A stretch of 64,000 nucleotides of DNA from the NCBI GenBank assembly GCA_903869345.1, contig CAIPYM010000075.1:1-64000 (forward strand). Reading direction: 5' to 3'. The translations under genes and the position numbers were made by a program. The notes beneath the pieces were generated by a model. The model did no database searches. It saw only the letters and a list, made by a program, of their open reading frames with translations, and was not told where the DNA came from. This document shows, piece by piece, positions 52,229 through 60,720 of this stretch. The DNA comes from an uncultured Pseudomonadota bacterium (GTDB lineage: Bacteria > Pseudomonadota > Alphaproteobacteria > UBA9219). The number at the start of each line of letters is the position of its first letter. The first letter of the stretch is position 1.

Positions 52229-52976
52229 TCCGTTGGCTGTCCCGCCCTCCCCTGCGTCGGTCAGCCCTTCTCCGGATGTGCCGGTCGTTGTTTGCCGAGG
52301 CGTCGCCAAGGCGTTCGGCGAGGGCGAAAGCGCCGTGCAAGCGCTGAGGGGCGTTGACCTGGACGTGCGCCGGGGCGAACTGTTGATGCTCGTGGGACCC
52401 TCGGGGTGCGGAAAGACCACGCTGATTTCGATCATCGCCGGAATCCTCACCCCCGATGCGGGGACGTGCCACGTGCTCGGTGTGGATCAAAGGTGCCTGC
52501 CCTCCGATGCCGCCGTTGATTTTCGCGCCAAAAACATCGGGTTTATTTTTCAGGCGTACAACCTGATCCCCTCCCTTTCGATTCAAGACAACGTGGCGAT
52601 CCCTCTGCTGATTAACGGCGTTCCGCGCCCCGAAGCGCGGGAACGGGCGAGCGCCATTTTGCGCGACATGGGCCTGGACGACCGCATCCACGCCTCGCCG
52701 GAAACGCTGTCGGGCGGGCAGCAGCAGCGCGTCGCAATTGCGCGGGCGCTCGTCCATAAACCAGGTCTTGTCGTGTGCGACGAGCCCACCAGCGCCCTTG
52801 ATCACGTCACGGGCGAGCGCGTCATTCGCCTGATGCGCGAGGCCGTCCACGAGCGCGGCGCGACGCTTTTGGTCGTCACCCACGATGCCCGCATCTTCCC
52901 CTTTGCCGACCGCATCGCGACCATGGACGACGGGCATATCCTGGATGTCCACGACGGCACCGGCGAGGCGATTTAG
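52200..52976 (+). CDS. ABC transporter ATP-binding protein (LolD/MacB type)
   Basis: The 258-residue product is a nucleotide-binding subunit with Walker [10 protein letters not shown] near residue 65, the Q loop [20 protein letters not shown], the signature LSGGQQQR, and Walker [17 protein letters not shown] with H loop VVTHD. The pattern is that of MacB/LolD-type exporters working with FtsX-like permeases. No permease or adaptor gene is adjacent. The GTG at 52200 overlaps ssb by 29 bases; a TTG at 52233 just after the ssb stop is an alternative start. Confidence 0.88.
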   Translation: MSSTTIFRSDPLAVPPSPASVSPSPDVPVVVCRGVAKAFGEGESAVQALRGVDLDVRRGELLMLVGPSGCGKTTLISIIAGILTPDAGTCHVLGVDQRCLPSDAAVDFRAKNIGFIFQAYNLIPSLSIQDNVAIPLLINGVPRPEARERASAILRDMGLDDRIHASPETLSGGQQQRVAIARALVHKPGLVVCDEPTSALDHVTGERVIRLMREAVHERGATLLVVTHDARIFPFADRIATMDDGHILDVHDGTGEAI

Positions 52977-53006
52977 GAAAGACGCCTGGGCATGCGCCTT
53001 TCTTCC

Positions 53007-53112
53007 TCGTCACCCCGGCGAAGGCCGAGACGACGGAAGGGGAGCTCAAATCTCTGCTTTCACTCCACTTTCAACAGAGGAGCGCAGTGATCCAGCTCAC
53101 AACCTCTTGGGC
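53007..53112. repeat. Family A and B repeat remnants
   Basis: GTCACCCCGGCGAAGGCCGA is a family A arm, and GAGCGCAGTGATCCAGCTCA is a degraded family B arm. They lie between convergent genes. Confidence 0.65.
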
Positions 53113-53128
53113 TACCTGAAATCCGGCC

Positions 53129-53911
53129 TCAGGCCTTTGCGTCGCTATCCGGCTCGGGCGGACCGAGGAGGTCCCACACCAGGCGGAAGATGGACCGCAT
53201 GGACGCGGCCAGCACCCGGTTGCGCACCACGAGGCCCCCCACGGGCTTGCGGAAGGACATCAGGATCAGCCGATCGTGGACGACGTCAACCTCCATGCCG
53301 AGGGGATATTTCTGCCCATCAAACATCTTGGTGATGCGCAAGTCGCGCGTGCTGCTGGCCCATGTTTCAGTGGGTGTCCCGCGCTGCGCGATCATCTCCA
53401 CACGAATGCGGTTCTGTACACGTCGGTCAATGAACTGTTTGCGAAAGCGCGGGTTGAGGCGCTCAATCTCGCGGTTTGACGTGATGCAATGGAGAACGCG
53501 CTCGGGCAAAGGAAGGTCCTGAAGCGTCAGGATGATTTCATCAAAAAGGGTGCGAAGACCGGGAACACCTTCATGAAACGTCACGCGAGTCTGATCGTCC
53601 TCGTTCCCCAAACGTGCGAGCAACGGCAAAACCGCCTTGAAATCTTCCATCTCCCGCTGAAACGCGAACAGGATTTTCTCGGGCGCCGTGGCCGTGAACT
53701 TGCGGCGCTGCCCTTCACGAAAACTGCTGAGGATGTTTTTGGCGGTGAGGCGGCGGAGGATCAGGTCCACCGTGCTGCGCTTGATTTTCGTGCTCGTCAC
53801 AATTTCATGCACAAAAAGCCCCGCCGGAGCCTTCAGGCACGCGAGATACACCTTCGCATCAGGCCGTTTCAGACCCATTTTCCCCAGGGCATCGAAAGCG
53901 TCTTGGTACAT
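53129..53911 (-). CDS. TrmB-like HTH transcriptional regulator
   Basis: The 260-residue product has an N-terminal winged helix: ALGKMGLKRPDAKVYLACLK, then VHEIVTSTKIKRSTVDLILR as the recognition region, which fits the TrmB family of sugar- or metabolite-sensing regulators. The C-terminal part would bind a ligand but is not recognisable. The start is the ATG at 53911; the track start 100 residues earlier runs through spacer and repeat. On the minus strand TGATACACT stands 11 bases before the ATG as an extended -10. It is divergent from a truncated ORF at 54048. Confidence 0.72.
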   Translation of the reverse strand: MYQDAFDALGKMGLKRPDAKVYLACLKAPAGLFVHEIVTSTKIKRSTVDLILRRLTAKNILSSFREGQRRKFTATAPEKILFAFQREMEDFKAVLPLLARLGNEDDQTRVTFHEGVPGLRTLFDEIILTLQDLPLPERVLHCITSNREIERLNPRFRKQFIDRRVQNRIRVEMIAQRGTPTETWASSTRDLRITKMFDGQKYPLGMEVDVVHDRLILMSFRKPVGGLVVRNRVLAASMRSIFRLVWDLLGPPEPDSDAKA

Positions 53912-54047
53912 AAGCGCGAGTGTATCACGAAAAAACAACGCAAGAAATGTTATTTTCGGGAAAACATCTCGCGGATGGCACGAAGACTCGTCGTCGTATT
54001 CACTAACGAAACGGACGGCTCTTTGATACGAGCAACAGGAGAACATT

Positions 54048-54266
54048 ATGGTATCAAAAAGACAACTAGCCTTGGGTTTTAGCGGTGTTCTGGCTGTCAT
54101 CCCTCTTTCCGCTGTCGTCCCGGCGAAGCCCGAGGGGTTCTGTGGAACCGTGCTCCTCAGCCTCTTGAGGTCCCGGCTTTCGCCGGAACGACGGCTGAGG
54201 GGACGGGACAAAAACCGAACCTTCTGTAACGCCCCGCCCTCTCCGTCGTCATCGCGAACGACGTGA
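54048..54266 (+). pseudogene. Signal-peptide ORF interrupted by a family A repeat
   Basis: ATG 54048 has AGGAG six bases upstream and encodes a signal-like start, MVSKRQLALGFSGVLAVIPL. After about 20 codons the frame enters family A repeat (VVPAKPEG, RSRLSPERR) and ends in family B. The original gene seems to have been cut by repeat insertion. It is divergent from the TrmB-like regulator, which may once have controlled it. Confidence 0.45.
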
Positions 54267-54355
54267 AGCGATCCAGCTCACAAACCTCTGAGGTGAACGG
54301 AAAGAGCCGGAGATGGATCGTCCCGGCCCTGTCAGGGCCTCGCGATGAACGACAG
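54105..54355. repeat. Adjacent family A and family B repeats
   Basis: Family A: GTCGTCCCGGCGAAGCCCGA and GGTCCCGGCTTTCGCCGGAA (54114-54195). Family B: GTCATCGCGAACGACGTGAA, GCGATCCAGCTCACAA and GGAGATGGATCGTC, ending GGGCCTCGCGATGA (54243-54350), with complementary ends. Confidence 0.8.
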
Positions 54356-54463
54356 AGGTGACGACAGGGGAGAGCGGGACGGATGATTTTTTGCTAGAAA
54401 ACCCTCACGCGGCAACCCAGGTCCGCGCGGCATGGGCCTGAGCCTTTTCCCGGCCCTTCCTTC

Positions 54464-55942
54464 ATGAGGCTTTCGTTGTCCCCTCCCCCTCCCCACGACG
54501 AAACCTCCGCGCTGCAACGTTGGAAACGCTACGCCCGAGTCTCGGGCGCGGCGGCGGGCGTCGGGGCGCGATTCGCCTATGACCACGTGCGTGGAGCCTC
54601 CGGACCCGAGGAAGGCCGAGCGCTCACCGCCGATTACGCACGGCACGTACTGGGGGGGCTTAAAGGCCCCCTGATGAAGGTCGCGCAATTTCTGGCCGCC
54701 GTACCGGATGTTTTGCCCGAATCCTACGCACGCGAATTTTCTCAGCTGCAAGCTAACGCGCCTTCGATGGGTTGGCCGTTCGTGCGTCGGCGCATGGCGG
54801 CGGAACTCGGCCCCGACTGGGAAACGCACTTTGCCACGTTCACGCGAACCGCCGCCGCTGCCGCCTCGTTGGGGCAAGTCCACCGGGCCCAAGCGCTTGA
54901 TGGGCGGGACCTCGCGTGCAAACTCCAGTACCCGGCCATGGACTCGGTGGTGGAGGCCGATCTGCGGCAACTGAAAGTCCTCCTCACCTTGTTCGAGCAC
55001 TACGACGGGGCCATTGTGACAAACGAGGTCCTGGCCGAGGTCACGCAGCATTTGCGGGAGGAACTGGATTACGACCGCGAGGCGAAGAACCTCAACCTTT
55101 ACAAGCTGATGCTGGACAAGGAGCCGACCCTCCACGTGCCGGAGGTGATCCCGTCCCTGTCCACGAACCGTCTGCTGACGATGACGTGGCTGGAAGGCCA
55201 AGGGCTCGACGAGGCCCTGAAAACGGCCACCTCCACGACGCGAGCGAGATTAGCCGAAGCGCTGTTCCGTGCGTGGTACGCGCCCTTCTACCGGTACGGC
55301 GTTTTGCACGGTGACCCCCACCCCGGCAATTACACGGCCCGCGTGGACGGTACGCTGAATCTTTTGGACCTTGGGTGTGTGCGCCTCTTCCCCCCCTCGG
55401 TCGTCGGCGGCGTTGTCGGTCTTTACGAGGCGCTGCGGAATCACGATGAGGAACGAGCCGTTGAAGCTTACAAAGGCTTCGGATTCCCCAATCCCACGAA
55501 AGACCTGGTTGCCACGCTGAACATCTGGGCGACGTTCATTTACGCGCCCTTGCTGGAGGACCGCGCACGCTCCATTGATGAAACCAACACGGGGCTTTAC
55601 GGACGCGAGGCCGCGAACAAAGTGCATCGCGCCTTGCGGGAAAAGGGCGGGATCGTCCTGCCCCGCGCGTTTGTGTTCATGGACCGTGCCGCCGTAGGGC
55701 TTGGGTCCATGTTCCTGCGCCTCGGGGCGGTGCTCAACTGGCACCGCCTGTTCCTGGACCTGATTACCGATTTCGACGAATCCACCCTGGCCAGCCGCCA
55801 AGCCGACGCCCTCACGGTCGTAGGGCTCTGCCCTTCGCCGGGCCGTGACGATCCTACAGCCACATCCTTTCCCGCTGCTCCGCCCCCTCACTGCGACGGG
55901 AGGGCCGTCAAGCGCCTTCCCCGGAATCGGGGATCCGGGTAG
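54464..55942 (+). CDS. ABC1/AarF (UbiB) family atypical kinase
   Basis: The 492-residue product is an atypical protein-kinase-like ATPase of the UbiB family, members of which support ubiquinone synthesis. It has the alanine-rich AAAASLGQVHRA loop, LACKLQYP (nucleotide-binding lysine), LREELDYDREAKNL, LHGDPHPGNYTAR (catalytic loop) and LLDLGCVRLF in place of DFG. The family KxGQ motif appears as LMKVAQFL, with A for G. The last ~40 residues (SPGRDDPTA to RNRGSG) look like read-through repeat or spacer. It lies just upstream of nuoG. I cannot assign the ubiB role safely. Confidence 0.82.
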   Translation: MRLSLSPPPPHDETSALQRWKRYARVSGAAAGVGARFAYDHVRGASGPEEGRALTADYARHVLGGLKGPLMKVAQFLAAVPDVLPESYAREFSQLQANAPSMGWPFVRRRMAAELGPDWETHFATFTRTAAAAASLGQVHRAQALDGRDLACKLQYPAMDSVVEADLRQLKVLLTLFEHYDGAIVTNEVLAEVTQHLREELDYDREAKNLNLYKLMLDKEPTLHVPEVIPSLSTNRLLTMTWLEGQGLDEALKTATSTTRARLAEALFRAWYAPFYRYGVLHGDPHPGNYTARVDGTLNLLDLGCVRLFPPSVVGGVVGLYEALRNHDEERAVEAYKGFGFPNPTKDLVATLNIWATFIYAPLLEDRARSIDETNTGLYGREAANKVHRALREKGGIVLPRAFVFMDRAAVGLGSMFLRLGAVLNWHRLFLDLITDFDESTLASRQADALTVVGLCPSPGRDDPTATSFPAAPPPHCDGRAVKRLPRNRGSG

Positions 55943-55989
55943 AGTGGATTCTGCGTTGCGCACGTTCCCTCGTTTTGCGCGGTTGGTCC

Positions 55990-58053
55990 ATGCCCAAACT
56001 CACCATTGATGGTCAGGCCGTTGATGTTCCGGAAGGAACGTCCATTCTTCAGGCATGCGAGCAGCTTGGAGTCGAGATCCCCCGCTTTTGCTACCACGAC
56101 AAATTGTCGGTCGCGGGCAGCTGCCGCATGTGCCTTGTGGAGGTGGACAAGGTCCCTAAACCTGTTGCCAGCTGCGCTCAGCCGTGCGCCGAGGGGATGG
56201 TGGTCCGCACGGACAGTCCCCTCGTGCGCCACGCACGGCACGGTGTGATGGAGCTGTTGCTGATCAACCATCCGCTCGACTGCCCCATTTGCGACCAGGG
56301 CGGCGAGTGCGACCTGCAGGATCAAGCCGTGGCCTACGGCTCGGGCCAGGGGCGCTACCTTGAATCCAAACGCGCCGTGCCGGACAAAGCCTTTGGCCCG
56401 CTGATCAAAACCGCCATGACGCGGTGCATTCACTGCACACGGTGCATCCGGTTTCTGGAGGAAATCGCCGGTTCGCCCGAGCTCGGGGCGTTCGCTCGGG
56501 GCGAGCACATGGAAATTGACACGTACAACGGCCAACCGATTCGGTCCGAACTGTCAGGCAACCTGGTGGACGTGTGCCCCGTGGGGGCGCTCACGAGCAA
56601 GCCTTCCGCGTTTACGGCGAGATCGTGGGAATACCGCAAGACCGACAGCGTGGACGTTCTGGATGCCGTGGGGTGCGCGATTCGCGTGGACAGCCGGGGC
56701 AACGAGGTGCTGCGCGTCCTGCCGCGCCTGCACGAGGACGTCAACGAAATCTGGATCAACGATCGGACACGCTATGCCTGCGACGGCCTTCGTTACGGGC
56801 GGTTGGACACGCCCTACGCGCGGCAGGGGGATCGGCTTGTGCCCGTGTCATGGACCGAGGCGTTGGACCTGATCGCGCAGCGCCTGCCATCCGTCGCGCC
56901 CGAACAGGTGGGCGTTTTGGCCGGAGACTTGGTGGACACCGAAACCCTGTTTGCCGTCCGCACGTTGATGCGCACCTTGGGCGTTCCGAATCTCGATTGT
57001 CGACAAGACGGCGCGACGTACGATGTTGCCGACCGCGCCCACTACATCATGAACACGACCATCGCGGGAATCGAACACGCCGACGCGGTTTTGTTGATCG
57101 GCACGAATCCACGCCACGAAGCCACGCTCGTCAACGCCCGGTTGAACAAGCGTGCGCGGCGGGGCGGCGCGTTTCCGGTAGGCATCATCGGGCCCGCTGT
57201 GGACCTCGGCTACCCCACGATACCCCTGGGAACGGGGCCTGAGACTCTGTTGGCGCTGGCCGAAGGACGGCATCCGTTCGCCGATATCTTGCGCAGTGCC
57301 GAAACGCCGATGCTGATTCTCGGCTCGGGGCCGCTCGCGCGACCCGATGGCGCGGCGATTCACGCCCTTGCCCGCGCGGTTGCCGAATCCTGTGACATGA
57401 TTCGTCCCGGATGGAACGGGTTTAACGTACTGCAACGCGCGGCCTCCCGCGTCGGGGGCCTGGACCTTGGGTTTGTGCCCGAGCCCGGCGGACTTGGGAC
57501 GCGCGGCCTTGTGGAGGCCGCAACCCAGGGCACACTGGCGGCGCTTTACCTTGTGGGCGCGGACGAAGTGAGCTTTGTGCCTTCACGCCGCACCCTGATC
57601 ATCTACCAAGGCCACCACGGGGATAAAGGGGCCTCTCTTGCGGATGTCATTCTCCCCGGAGCGGCGTACACCGAAAAGAGTGGAACCTACGTGAACACCG
57701 AGGGCCGCGTTCAAAAGGCGGAGCGTGCCGTGTTCCCGCCAGGCGAGGCACGGGAGGACTGGGCCATTGTCCGAGCGCTTTCCGACGCCTTGGGTCGGCC
57801 CCTGCCGTTCGACACGCTCGACGCGTTGAGGGCCATGATGTGGCGTGAGGGGCCGTGGGATCAGGGCCTTGGGCTCTGCTCGCCCGTCCCTTGGACCCAG
57901 GCGTCTGGATATGACGCTCGCTGCGTGGAAGGCACGCGTGTTCACGAGCCCTTCACGCTGCCCCTGCCCTCGTTTTACCAAACCGACCCCATCAGCCGCG
58001 CGTCACCCACCCTGGCCCGCTGCGTCGCCGAATGGGAAGGGGCGCGAGGATAG
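55990..58053 (+). CDS. nuoG: NADH-quinone oxidoreductase subunit G
   Basis: NuoG is the iron-sulfur subunit of the complex I peripheral arm. The 687-residue product has the 2Fe-2S motif with CYHDKLSVAGSCRMC near residue 36, the His/Cys cluster CPICDQGGECDLQD near 97, CIHCTRCIRF and VDVCPVGALTSKP for two 4Fe-4S clusters, and a molybdopterin-oxidoreductase-like domain without cofactor motifs. The start is the ATG at 55990. Other nuo genes are normally adjacent (nuoF before, nuoH after), but none is here. Confidence 0.96.
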   Translation: MPKLTIDGQAVDVPEGTSILQACEQLGVEIPRFCYHDKLSVAGSCRMCLVEVDKVPKPVASCAQPCAEGMVVRTDSPLVRHARHGVMELLLINHPLDCPICDQGGECDLQDQAVAYGSGQGRYLESKRAVPDKAFGPLIKTAMTRCIHCTRCIRFLEEIAGSPELGAFARGEHMEIDTYNGQPIRSELSGNLVDVCPVGALTSKPSAFTARSWEYRKTDSVDVLDAVGCAIRVDSRGNEVLRVLPRLHEDVNEIWINDRTRYACDGLRYGRLDTPYARQGDRLVPVSWTEALDLIAQRLPSVAPEQVGVLAGDLVDTETLFAVRTLMRTLGVPNLDCRQDGATYDVADRAHYIMNTTIAGIEHADAVLLIGTNPRHEATLVNARLNKRARRGGAFPVGIIGPAVDLGYPTIPLGTGPETLLALAEGRHPFADILRSAETPMLILGSGPLARPDGAAIHALARAVAESCDMIRPGWNGFNVLQRAASRVGGLDLGFVPEPGGLGTRGLVEAATQGTLAALYLVGADEVSFVPSRRTLIIYQGHHGDKGASLADVILPGAAYTEKSGTYVNTEGRVQKAERAVFPPGEAREDWAIVRALSDALGRPLPFDTLDALRAMMWREGPWDQGLGLCSPVPWTQASGYDARCVEGTRVHEPFTLPLPSFYQTDPISRASPTLARCVAEWEGARG

Positions 58054-58105
58054 AATTGCCGCTGAGCCTGGTTTGTTGATCCCGTCCCCTGAAAGGCCAT
58101 CCTTC

Positions 58106-58366
58106 TTAGGAAGGGTATGCGGAGGGCGGCGGCTGTTTCGGCAGAATCCTCGAAACGTCTCTGCTCATGCTTGCAGTTGATGCCGCGTTGCGTCCAACCG
58201 AGCTCCCGGTTCCGGTAGCGGGCGTTCGTTGAAAGTAAACCAAAACAAAGGCAGCACGGACGAGAGACAGAAACAATTTCATCTTGTTTAAATCTTCTTT
58301 TGCCTGTTTCAGTCCTCGATAGGTGTCAACAAGAATCTCGTTAAAAAACGTCTTTCTGGAGCACAT
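58106..58366 (-). CDS. Small AT-rich hypothetical protein
   Basis: An 86-residue ORF with AGGAGAGG three bases before the ATG. It begins MCSRKTFFNEILVDTYRGLK, has a hydrophobic stretch (MKLFLSLVRAAFVLVYF), and a Ser/Thr-rich end. I recognise no family. The strong ribosome site is the main support. It could be the start of a broken gene. Confidence 0.45.
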   Translation of the reverse strand: MCSRKTFFNEILVDTYRGLKQAKEDLNKMKLFLSLVRAAFVLVYFQRTPATGTGSSVGRNAASTASMSRDVSRILPKQPPPSAYPS

Positions 58367-58478
58367 CTACCTCTCCTCTAAACATTAATTGACCTCGAAA
58401 ATCACCCCCTAGTCGTTGTGTTTGGTCAAGTCCGTCGGAAATCTGAACATCAGAAAACAAAGGGTTTTGTGTTAAACC

Positions 58479-58772
58479 CTATTTTATTGTCGACGTGATC
58501 ATGAGAACATTCGTTGAACTCTCATTTCTTAATGCAAGTGTGAACAAAAATCTCTTTGTTTCAGTGCCCCTGTCATAGACCTGGATGTTTATTCGTGGAG
58601 GCCGATAATTGTTACAGTCGGGACGATAAGGTCCCCTGAGGTAAGTCCCGCATCCGTCCGTTTCGCGTTCCCACCCTTCTCCAAGGGCGTGCAGAATCAC
58701 ATCTTCAATGATGGCCCGAACAGCCTGACGTTCTTGCCGTCGTTGCTCATGTTGTAGGCAGAGATTCTCCAT
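58479..58772 (-). CDS. Small AT-rich hypothetical protein
   Basis: A 97-residue ORF with AGGAGAT seven bases before the ATG. It is charged at the N-terminus (MENLCLQHEQRRQERQAVR), then has GWERETDGCGTYLRGPYRPD and a beta-rich end (RINIQVYDRGTETKRFLFTL). I know no family. With 58106-58366 it forms an AT-rich pocket between nuoG and an IS remnant. Confidence 0.5.
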   Translation of the reverse strand: MENLCLQHEQRRQERQAVRAIIEDVILHALGEGWERETDGCGTYLRGPYRPDCNNYRPPRINIQVYDRGTETKRFLFTLALRNESSTNVLMITSTIK

Positions 58773-58929
58773 TTTTTATCTCCTCATACCAACCAATGAG
58801 GATCGTCTTTTTTGAACATTTCCACACCTTGGAGATTATCAAAAATCAACGAAAAAGCAGAAAAGTTTTGCGTGATCATTTCGTGCTAACGTCAATTCTT
58901 AACACTGGTGCAGTGTCTCCAACATAGGT

Positions 58930-59350
58930 TTACAATTTAACGGACGGCGTGAGGGGTGTGAGACCGGCGGCCATGCGGTCTCGGTTGACCTTGAGGATGA
59001 TGTCCTCTGCCGATTTTGTCCCGACGAAGGGCTGGGGGTTTGCGTTGGTGTGGTGGATATCGTCGAGGACGGCTTTTTCGAGATCAGCAACGCTTTTGAA
59101 AGAGCCGTGATGGAGACAGTCGGCCGTGATTTTGCCGAACCAACGCTCGACCAGGTTCAGCCATGACGATGAGGTCGGAATGACCGTCGGCCGCGATATG
59201 GCCAGCGCCTTCGCAAGGCCGTTGTTGGACTCCCCCACGATCGCCCGCAGAACGAGGCCCTACAATCGACCATTCCCCGTCGCGTAAGTCGCTCGCGTAC
59301 CCCATGCCGTCCTCCCTGATTCGTAGGAAAACAGTACGTTCCCTCATCAC
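58930..59350 (-). mobile_element. Chimeric transposase remnant (IS630 with an IS5-like N-terminus)
   Basis: Frame one begins near 59350 and contains MGYASDLRDGEWSI, the start typical of IS5-type transposases. It then runs out of frame into IS630-like helix-turn-helix sequence (LRAIVGESNNGLAKALAISR). Right after SRPTV comes PTSSSWLNLVERWFGKIT, the C-terminal part of the IS630 DDE domain with its catalytic glutamate. The central part with the two aspartates is deleted. The remnant cannot be active. The 58930-59238 ORF ends SVKL. Confidence 0.75.
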
Positions 59351-59367
59351 CCCTTAATACTTTGTCA

Positions 59368-59462
59368 ACAGGCTCTGAGGGCCTTTCGGGTTAACGGAAA
59401 GAGCCGGAGAGGAATAGTCGCGCCCGCTACGCGGGCTCGACAAGGACGGCTGAGAGACGGGA
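59368..59462. repeat. 3' half of a family B repeat
   Basis: GGGCCTTTCGGGTTAACGGA, AAGAGCCGGAGAGGAATAGT and GCCCGCTACGCGGGCTCGAC match the right half of the copies at 13.7, 32.8 and 54.3 kb. The left half is missing, perhaps lost with the IS insertion beside it. Confidence 0.7.
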
Positions 59463-59464
59463 CC

Positions 59465-60541
59465 TCAGGCGCTTGGTGCGGCATCCTCGGCAGGGACCTG
59501 GGCGCGACGGCCAAGAAAATTCCAGCGACCCAGGGCGGCTCCGACAAGAGCAACGGCCAAGCCCCCGGCAACGTAGGGGGGCCAGACGCACGCCCCATTC
59601 ATCGTGCTGCCCAACGCCAACGCGATAAGGCCACCTTGCAAGATGGCCACTTCACACAGGGCCTTGCGGGGATTCCCAAGCGCCCGCGCGACGCGCTCGC
59701 ACGAAGGGGCTCCCGGAAAGGGTTTGCGCTGGAACATCCATCGCAGGGGCGTGATGACACCTTCCGCAGCCGGGTAAAGAATAAGGATTAAGGCTGCGGG
59801 GAGACACCCCGTCGCGCCGAGTTTGAGCAGCAGGTACCCCGCGAGAAACCCAAGGGGAATCGTCCCGGCGTGTCCTAGAATGAGCTTGGCCGGGGGCCAA
59901 GTGAACACAAAGGCCGCTGCCGCTGCGCCGATCAGCAGCGCTGCAAGCCGCAGGTCCACCGGGTCCGCTCCCAAGGGCAGGCTCATGACAAGCGCCACGC
60001 CTCCAACCAGGCCCAAGGTCAGGATGCTGGAAAGACCGCTGAGGCTGTCCGTGCGGGCGTATCCTCCCATGAGCCCAACCCACGCGAGGATCACCGCGCC
60101 CCGGTCCACCGCAAAAGGCAGGTTCGGAACAAGCGATGGGAACACGAGGAAGGACTCGGGCAACGCCAGCGTCCCCAGATAGGCCGCCAACCCACGCACG
60201 ACCAGCCGCGCAACCAAGGGAATGTTGGGGTGCAGGTCCTCAAACCAGGCAATCACGACCAACAACACGAGTCCCAGCAAAAGCCAATCCTGCGGACGCG
60301 CTTGCATGGTGGTGCCCAAGCAGAACGCTAGGCCTGGGACGATGAACAGCATCAGGGCTAGCCCGGCTCCGCGCGGAAGGGGCTTGGTCAACAGGTTATC
60401 CACCGACGGCTTTTCAAGAGCGCCGATCTCGGTCAGCCTTCGCCGCATGAACGCGAGCAAAAGCGAACATCCGGCCCAGGTACCAAGGGTGATGATCGGC
60501 AACAAGGTCCACAAAGGCGTGGTTGTGAGGAAACTTGTCAT
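59465..60541 (-). CDS. WecA/MraY-like glycosyltransferase-4 family protein with degenerate active site
   Basis: The 358-residue polytopic membrane protein has the fold signals of phospho-sugar undecaprenyl-phosphate transferases: LTKPLPRGAGLALML (usually TPRGGG), WFEDLHPNIPLVARLVVRG, and about ten spans. However, the catalytic NFMDGIDGLA stretch reads GYARTDSLSGLSS, and the GDVGSLFLGF stretch reads GHAGTIPLGF, so the aspartates that hold magnesium are missing. It is probably not a normal transferase. It could bind lipid carriers or be decaying. Its 5' end is divergent from hisD. Confidence 0.7.
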   Translation of the reverse strand: MTSFLTTTPLWTLLPIITLGTWAGCSLLLAFMRRRLTEIGALEKPSVDNLLTKPLPRGAGLALMLFIVPGLAFCLGTTMQARPQDWLLLGLVLLVVIAWFEDLHPNIPLVARLVVRGLAAYLGTLALPESFLVFPSLVPNLPFAVDRGAVILAWVGLMGGYARTDSLSGLSSILTLGLVGGVALVMSLPLGADPVDLRLAALLIGAAAAAFVFTWPPAKLILGHAGTIPLGFLAGYLLLKLGATGCLPAALILILYPAAEGVITPLRWMFQRKPFPGAPSCERVARALGNPRKALCEVAILQGGLIALALGSTMNGACVWPPYVAGGLAVALVGAALGRWNFLGRRAQVPAEDAAPSA

Positions 60542-60720
60542 GGGCGCGACTCCCTAGCTTTATGGATTCGTCGTCCCTGTGTACCAAACCCAACGCCCTC
60601 TGTCCTCCCCCAGGCGAATCTTCCAAAAAGACTCTTGACGCCCTACGTCTTTTAAAGAGAGGTTCCACTATACCCCGAACCCCAGCAAGTTTCACGACGC
60701 CCAACACAAGGAAAGAATCC

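Larger units (their letters stand above)
53912..54463. other. Spacer with truncated ORF and repeats
   Basis: It contains the promoter region of the regulator, an ORF with a good ribosome site that runs into repeat sequence, family A and B repeats, and an unassigned 100 bases before the ABC1 gene. No intact gene is supported. Confidence 0.5.

Noticed and set aside
58930-59350. An active insertion sequence
   Set aside because: The DDE core is deleted, frames are mixed and no terminal inverted repeats are visible.
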